Assembly: GCA_946479895.1 (NCBI GenBank)
Contig: CAMLHT010000133.1
Location: 1 to 9,852, forward strand
Length of the DNA: 9,852 nucleotides
Origin: an uncultured Gemmatimonadota bacterium
Lineage (GTDB): Bacteria; Gemmatimonadota; Gemmatimonadetes; Gemmatimonadales; Gemmatimonadaceae
Direction: 5' to 3'
Positions within the stretch are counted from its first letter, which is position 1; the number at the start of each line of letters is the position of its first letter. Of the stretch, positions 6,469 to 9,852 are shown piece after piece. The position numbers were made by a program, and so were the translations under genes. The notes beneath the pieces were generated by a model. It saw only the letters and a list, made by a program, of their open reading frames with translations. It searched no databases and was not told the origin of the DNA.

Positions 6469-7368
6469 GTGGCCGCGGCGACGCCCCTGATGCAGCAGTA
6501 TCGCGAGATCAAGTCGCGTCACCAGGATGCCATCCTGTTCTTCAGGATGGGCGAGTTCTACGAGATGTTCTACGAGGATGCCGAGGTGGCCTCGCGGATC
6601 CTCGGCATCACACTGACCTCGCGGAACAACGGCGGCGCGGCCGAGGTCCCGCTGGCGGGCTTTCCGGTGAAGGCGGCCAGCGACTACGTCCGCCGCCTCG
6701 TCTCGCAGGGGCTTCGCGTCGCCATCTGCGAGCAGATCGAGGATCCGCGTCTTGCCAAGGGCATCGTGAAGCGCGCGGTGATCGAGACGATCACGCCGGG
6801 CGCGGTGCTCGCGGACGACCTGCTCGACGGCTCGCGCAACAACTACATCTGCGCGGTCCACTCCACGGACGGCGAGAACGGCATGGTCGGAGTCGCCGCG
6901 GCAGATGTCTCGACCGGCGAGCTGCGCCTCGCGACGCTCGCTCCGGGCGAGCTCGAGCCACTGTTCGCTCGTCTTTCTCCCCGTGAAGTGGTGGTGGCCG
7001 CCGGCGCCCCGCGCCTGCGCCCGGCCTCGCCGGTGGGCGCCGAGGGCCCGCTCGTCACCGAACGCGAAGCCTGGGAATTCGACACCGGCCTGGCGACGGA
7101 CGAGCTGATCCGGCACTTCAACGTCGCGTCACTCGACGGCTTCGGCATCGAGCAGACCGACGCCCTGGCGGTGGGAGCGGCGGGAGCGCTCTTCAGGTAT
7201 CTGCGGGAGCTGCAGCCAGGCGGACTCCCGCAGGTGGGCCGGCCGGTCATCGAGCGGCCCGGTGGCGCGATGCCGCTCGACGAGATGACGCGCAGAAATC
7301 TCGAGCTGGTGGAGTCGCTGCGCGGCGGCGCCGAGGGAACGCTGCTGTCGGTGCTCGACCGGACTTAG
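6469..7368 (+). CDS. mutS: DNA mismatch repair protein MutS, N-terminal part ending at in-frame amber codon
   Basis: The first 299 residues of MutS, which recognises base mismatches and starts mismatch repair. The mismatch-binding Phe-x-Glu is present as F30-Y31-E32 in 'MGEFYEMFYEDA'. 'VAICEQIEDPRLAKGIVKRAV' and 'TITPGAV' complete domain I, and the connector domain II follows. The segment ends 'LLSVLDRT' at the start of the core domain. The next codon is TAG (7366-7368), after which the same frame resumes with T-P-M-G-A-R, the expected continuation. GTG at 6469 is chosen because GGAGGAG (6454-6460) lies 8 bases upstream. GTG at 6463, overlapping the SPOR-protein stop as GTGA, is in frame but only 2 bases from that site. 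Cotranscription with the SPOR protein and holA is likely. If the amber codon is real and not suppressed, this fragment alone lacks ATPase and clamp domains and should not support repair. Confidence 0.9.
   Translation: MAAATPLMQQYREIKSRHQDAILFFRMGEFYEMFYEDAEVASRILGITLTSRNNGGAAEVPLAGFPVKAASDYVRRLVSQGLRVAICEQIEDPRLAKGIVKRAVIETITPGAVLADDLLDGSRNNYICAVHSTDGENGMVGVAAADVSTGELRLATLAPGELEPLFARLSPREVVVAAGAPRLRPASPVGAEGPLVTEREAWEFDTGLATDELIRHFNVASLDGFGIEQTDALAVGAAGALFRYLRELQPGGLPQVGRPVIERPGGAMPLDEMTRRNLELVESLRGGAEGTLLSVLDRT
7366..7368 (+). other. in-frame amber (TAG) codon interrupting mutS
   Basis: TAG sits between ACT (Thr) and ACG (Thr) in a segment that in MutS proteins reads like LDxTxTPMGxRxLxxW, at the variable position often held by Val, Arg, Lys or Gln. 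One base change from CAG (Gln) or AAG (Lys) would create it. No shift of frame is needed: 299 codons before and 566 after are intact MutS. Causes to separate are true mutation, sequencing or assembly error, and readthrough. Confidence 0.95.
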
Positions 7369-7374
7369 ACGCCA

Positions 7375-9075
7375 ATGGGCGCTCGCACGCTCCGCCAGTG
7401 GGTCCTCTCGCCGCTGATCGCCCGGGCGGAGATCGACGCGCGACTCGACGCCGTCGGCGCGTTCCTCGAGCGCCCCACGGCGCGCGAGGCCCTGCGTGAT
7501 GCGCTTGCCGGCGTGCGCGACGTGGAACGGCTGGCGGCAAAGGCCGCGTCCGGACGCAGCACGCCGCGCGAGCTCCGCGCACTCGGCAATTCGCTGGGCC
7601 GGCTGCCGGCGGCGCGGGCCGCGCTCGACCAGACGAGCGGTGAAGGGCGCCTCGGAGCTCTCGCGCGCGAATGGGACGGATGCGCCGACGTCGCCGAGAT
7701 GATCGTGACGACGCTCGTCGCGGACGCGCCCGTCTCCTTCGGCGAGGAACCGGCGATCGCGCCAGGCGTGGACGCTGAGCTCGACGAGCTGCGCGATGTG
7801 CGTGACGGCGGCAAGGATCTCATCGCCAGGATCCAGGCCGACGAGCGCGAGCGCACGGGGATCGCCTCGCTCAAGGTCGGCTTCAACAAGGTGTTCGGCT
7901 ACTACATCGAGGTCACGAAGTCCAACCTGCACCTCGTGCCGCCGGACTATCAGCGGCGGCAGACGATCACGAACGGCGAGCGGTTCGTGACGCCGGCGCT
8001 GAAGGAGCACGAGTCGCGCGTGCTGACGGCCGCCGAGCGCATCGAGGTGCGCGAGCGTGAGCTGTTCGACGCGCTGCGGGGACGGGTCGCCGCGCACATC
8101 GCCCGGCTCCAGCGCACGGCGCGCGCGCTCGGAGAGCTCGATGCGCTCTGCACCTTCGCCGAAGTGGCGGCGCGCGAGGACTACGTCCGGCCGATGCTGG
8201 ACGAGGGCTTCGACATCGAAATCGTCGGCGGCCGTCATCCGGTCGTCGAGCGCATGATGCCGCGCGACAAGTTCATCCCCAACGACGTCCGCCTCACGAA
8301 CGACGCCCGGGTGATCATCCTGACCGGCCCCAACATGGCGGGCAAGTCGACGATCCTGCGTCAGATCGGCCTGATCGTGCTGATGGCGCAGATCGGCGCC
8401 TACGTTCCGGCGCGCGCGGCGCGCATCGGCATAGCGGACCGGGTGTTCACGCGTGTCGGCGCCAGCGACAACCTCGTCCGGGGGCAATCGACCTTCATGG
8501 TCGAGATGGCCGAGACGAGCGCGATCCTGCACATGGCGACGAATCGCAGCCTCGTCCTGCTCGACGAGATCGGCCGCGGCACGTCCACCTACGACGGCGT
8601 CTCGATCGCGTGGGCGGTGAGCGAGCACCTGCACGACCGCGTCGGCGCGAAGACCGTCTTCGCCACGCACTATCACGAGCTCACCCAGCTCGCCGACGAG
8701 CTGCCCGCCCTGCGCAATTTCAACGTCGGTGTCAGGGAAGTCGGAGACCAGATCGTGTTCCTGCACCGGCTCCAGGCCGGCGGCGCCGACCGGTCGTACG
8801 GCATCGAGGTGGGCCGCCTCGCGGGTCTTCCGCCGTCGGTGATCACCCGCGCGAAGGCCGTGCTCGAGCTCCTCGAGTCGGAGCAGCTCGCGACCGGCCT
8901 GGCAAAGGGAGGCCGCCGCGCTGCCGCACCACCGACGGACCAGCTCGGACTGTTCGGCGCGGCACCGCACCCCGTCGTCGACAAGCTGCGGGAGCTGAAC
9001 GTGGACGGCCTCACGCCGCTGGCCGCGCTCACCCTGCTCGCCTCCCTGGTGGACGAGACGCGTCGGCCCGGCTGA
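7375..9075 (+). CDS. mutS: MutS, C-terminal part (core, clamp, ATPase) downstream of the amber codon
   Basis: 566 codons from ATG 7375, in the same frame as the N-terminal part. Numbering on the continuous 868-position protein, the lever and clamp domains are followed by 'LKVGFNKVFGYYIEV', then the ABC-type ATPase. Walker A is G620-PNMAGK-ST (628). The Walker B region is LVLLD699-E700 with 'IGRGTSTYDG' after it, and the His-switch region is 'FATHYHEL'. The C-terminus carries Q825-LGLF829, matching the QLxLF beta-clamp-binding motif, followed by the small dimerisation region. Combined length fits normal MutS (about 850-880). ATG 7375 has no Shine-Dalgarno; it could be used only by reinitiation after the TAG seven bases upstream, or this stretch is simply the rest of one mutS gene. 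All catalytic motifs are intact, so there is no sign of decay beyond the single stop. Confidence 0.9.
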   Translation: MGARTLRQWVLSPLIARAEIDARLDAVGAFLERPTAREALRDALAGVRDVERLAAKAASGRSTPRELRALGNSLGRLPAARAALDQTSGEGRLGALAREWDGCADVAEMIVTTLVADAPVSFGEEPAIAPGVDAELDELRDVRDGGKDLIARIQADERERTGIASLKVGFNKVFGYYIEVTKSNLHLVPPDYQRRQTITNGERFVTPALKEHESRVLTAAERIEVRERELFDALRGRVAAHIARLQRTARALGELDALCTFAEVAAREDYVRPMLDEGFDIEIVGGRHPVVERMMPRDKFIPNDVRLTNDARVIILTGPNMAGKSTILRQIGLIVLMAQIGAYVPARAARIGIADRVFTRVGASDNLVRGQSTFMVEMAETSAILHMATNRSLVLLDEIGRGTSTYDGVSIAWAVSEHLHDRVGAKTVFATHYHELTQLADELPALRNFNVGVREVGDQIVFLHRLQAGGADRSYGIEVGRLAGLPPSVITRAKAVLELLESEQLATGLAKGGRRAAAPPTDQLGLFGAAPHPVVDKLRELNVDGLTPLAALTLLASLVDETRRPG

Positions 9076-9076
9076 C

Positions 9077-9092
9077 GTACATTTGTCGCATG
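9077..9092 (+). promoter_or_regulatory. -10-like box directly before the TonB-like gene, candidate leaderless promoter
   Basis: TACATT (9078-9083), within ACGTACATT, is followed by exactly 6 bases and then the ATG at 9090. No Shine-Dalgarno precedes this ATG. TACATTTG also matches the TAnnTTTG -7 element known from Bacteroidetes. The arrangement repeats that seen before holA. No clear -35 is visible. Confidence 0.45.
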
Positions 9093-9515
9093 TCGTTTCG
9101 CGCGATCCCGGCGTGCGCCTGCCTGGCGCTTGCATGCTCCCAGCCGGAGACTCGCCCCGACAGGCCGGCTGAGCCGCCCCAGCCCGACGAACGGCCGGTG
9201 ATGATCAACACCGAGCTGCCCTTTCACTATCCCGGAGCGCTCTACGCGCGGAAGGCTCAGGGGAACGTGACCCTGCGCCTGTTCGTCGATTCCACCGGCC
9301 AGACGGTTCCGGACTCGACGAAAGTCGAGGAATCGAGCGGGCAGCTGGCCTTCGACTCGGCCGCGGTCGCGGGGTCGCGCGATCTCCGGTTCGTGCCCGC
9401 AAAGCTGCGCGGCGAGCCGATGGGCATGACGATCCTGTTCCCGGTCTACTTCCGACACCCCGAAGCTCCGGCCCTCCCCGGCGATTCCGCGCTCAGAAAG
9501 ACGAGCGGCGGATAG
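9090..9515 (+). CDS. TonB C-terminal-domain protein, probable lipoprotein
   Basis: A 141-residue protein with an export signal and a single TonB-like domain. Residues 1-15 (MSFR then [11 protein letters not shown]) are a short signal, with Cys16 in an imperfect lipobox (A13-L14-A15-C16), so lipid attachment is possible but uncertain. A Pro-rich linker (about 18-36) leads to the TonB C-terminal fold at about 45-127. Its family hallmarks are '[21 protein letters not shown]', 'STKVEESSG', '[18 protein letters not shown]' and the closing 'FPVYF'. TonB normally couples inner-membrane proton-motive force to outer-membrane receptors. This protein lacks the usual N-terminal transmembrane anchor and long Pro/Lys spacer, so it may be an accessory or binding version rather than a full energy transducer. 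ATG 9090 is supported by the signal sequence and the adjacent -10-like box. It ends in TAG, showing that amber is used as a normal stop here. Confidence 0.82.
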   Translation: MSFRAIPACACLALACSQPETRPDRPAEPPQPDERPVMINTELPFHYPGALYARKAQGNVTLRLFVDSTGQTVPDSTKVEESSGQLAFDSAAVAGSRDLRFVPAKLRGEPMGMTILFPVYFRHPEAPALPGDSALRKTSGG

Positions 9516-9529
9516 CCCAGCGACGACCT

Positions 9530-9852
9530 ATGCGAAACAAGACGCCCTACGACAACGTGCTCGAGACGATCGGCTGGACGCCGATGATCCGCCTCAACCG
9601 GGTCACCCGGGGGATCAGGACACCGGTCTATGCCAAGGCCGAGTTCTTCAATCCCGGCGGGTCGCTCAAGGACCGCATCGGCCTCCCGATCATCGAGGCT
9701 GCCGAGCAGGACGGGACGCTGAAGCCGGGCGGCACGATCGTCGAGGCGACGAGCGGAAACACGGGCATCGGGCTGGCGATCGCGGCCGCGTTGCGCGGCT
9801 ACCGCTGCATCTTCACGATGCCGGACAAGATGTCGCAGGAGAAGGTGCGGCT
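9530..9852 (+). CDS. cystathionine beta-synthase-like PLP enzyme (3' truncated by window)
   Basis: The first 107 residues of a fold-type II PLP enzyme of the cysteine synthase / cystathionine beta-synthase family. '[10 protein letters not shown]' supplies the cofactor-binding Lys47, and 'TSGNTG' (74-79) is the Ser/Thr-rich substrate-binding loop. The stretch '[12 protein letters not shown]' at the window edge is closer to cystathionine beta-synthases (MPEKMSxEKV) than to O-acetylserine sulfhydrylases (MPExMSxER). It probably condenses serine (or an activated serine) with homocysteine, or makes cysteine. The start ATG 9530 is 14 bases after the previous stop; no strong Shine-Dalgarno is visible. 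Whether C-terminal CBS regulatory domains exist cannot be seen. Family assignment is firm; the choice between the two reactions is moderate. Confidence 0.87.
   Translation, partial: MRNKTPYDNVLETIGWTPMIRLNRVTRGIRTPVYAKAEFFNPGGSLKDRIGLPIIEAAEQDGTLKPGGTIVEATSGNTGIGLAIAAALRGYRCIFTMPDKMSQEKVR

Noticed and set aside
7366..7368. Reassignment of TAG to an amino acid in this genome
   Set aside because: The TonB-like gene ends in TAG at 9513-9515, where reading through would run into the next gene in a wrong frame, so TAG acts as a normal stop here. One genome-wide count of TAG-ending genes would settle it.
7129..9135. Long open frame antisense to mutS (668 codons)
   Set aside because: It mirrors the codon-position GC bias of mutS, has an Arg/His/Glu-rich composition with no family motifs, and lies opposite clearly functional MutS motifs.

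Overview
This is a dense, high-GC bacterial window with every recognised gene on the + strand. The gene families, the GC-rich codon use and the near absence of Shine-Dalgarno sites at several starts would fit Gemmatimonadota or a related FCB-group soil lineage. That placement is an inference from general character, not from a marker gene.

Layout: (1) 1-2853, a tight run of two M16 peptidase-family genes and a Nudix hydrolase, each joined to the next by an ATGA overlap. (2) 2854-3134, a non-coding leader with possible ECF-type promoter elements. (3) 3135-4446, an ECF sigma factor followed by a zinc-binding, single-span anti-sigma factor, with a strong stem-loop between them. (4) 4447-4568, an intergenic gap holding a 26-bp stem built from a hexanucleotide repeat, then a -10-like box set directly against the next start codon. 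(5) 4569-9075, holA (clamp-loader delta), a secreted SPOR-domain protein and mutS, linked by short overlaps. (6) 9090-9515, a small TonB C-terminal-domain protein, apparently a lipoprotein or secreted. (7) 9530 to the end, the start of a cystathionine beta-synthase-like PLP enzyme.

The main oddity is mutS. It reads as one ordinary full-length MutS (868 positions), except for a single in-frame amber codon at 7366-7368 in a conserved segment. The frame on both sides is intact and recognisable, so this is one point nonsense change: a real recent mutation (a possible mutator), a sequencing or assembly error, readthrough, or a split protein made by reinitiation at the ATG seven bases downstream.

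Other points of interest are the hexanucleotide hairpin with G-quadruplex potential on opposite strands in its two arms, and a shared ACGTAYATT-N6-ATG arrangement at holA and the TonB-like gene that suggests leaderless transcripts. The M16 pair also appears to divide the catalytic elements between two subunits. I see no mobile element, CRISPR array, tRNA or rRNA. The window looks like core chromosome, and I do not see a wholly new multi-gene system in it.
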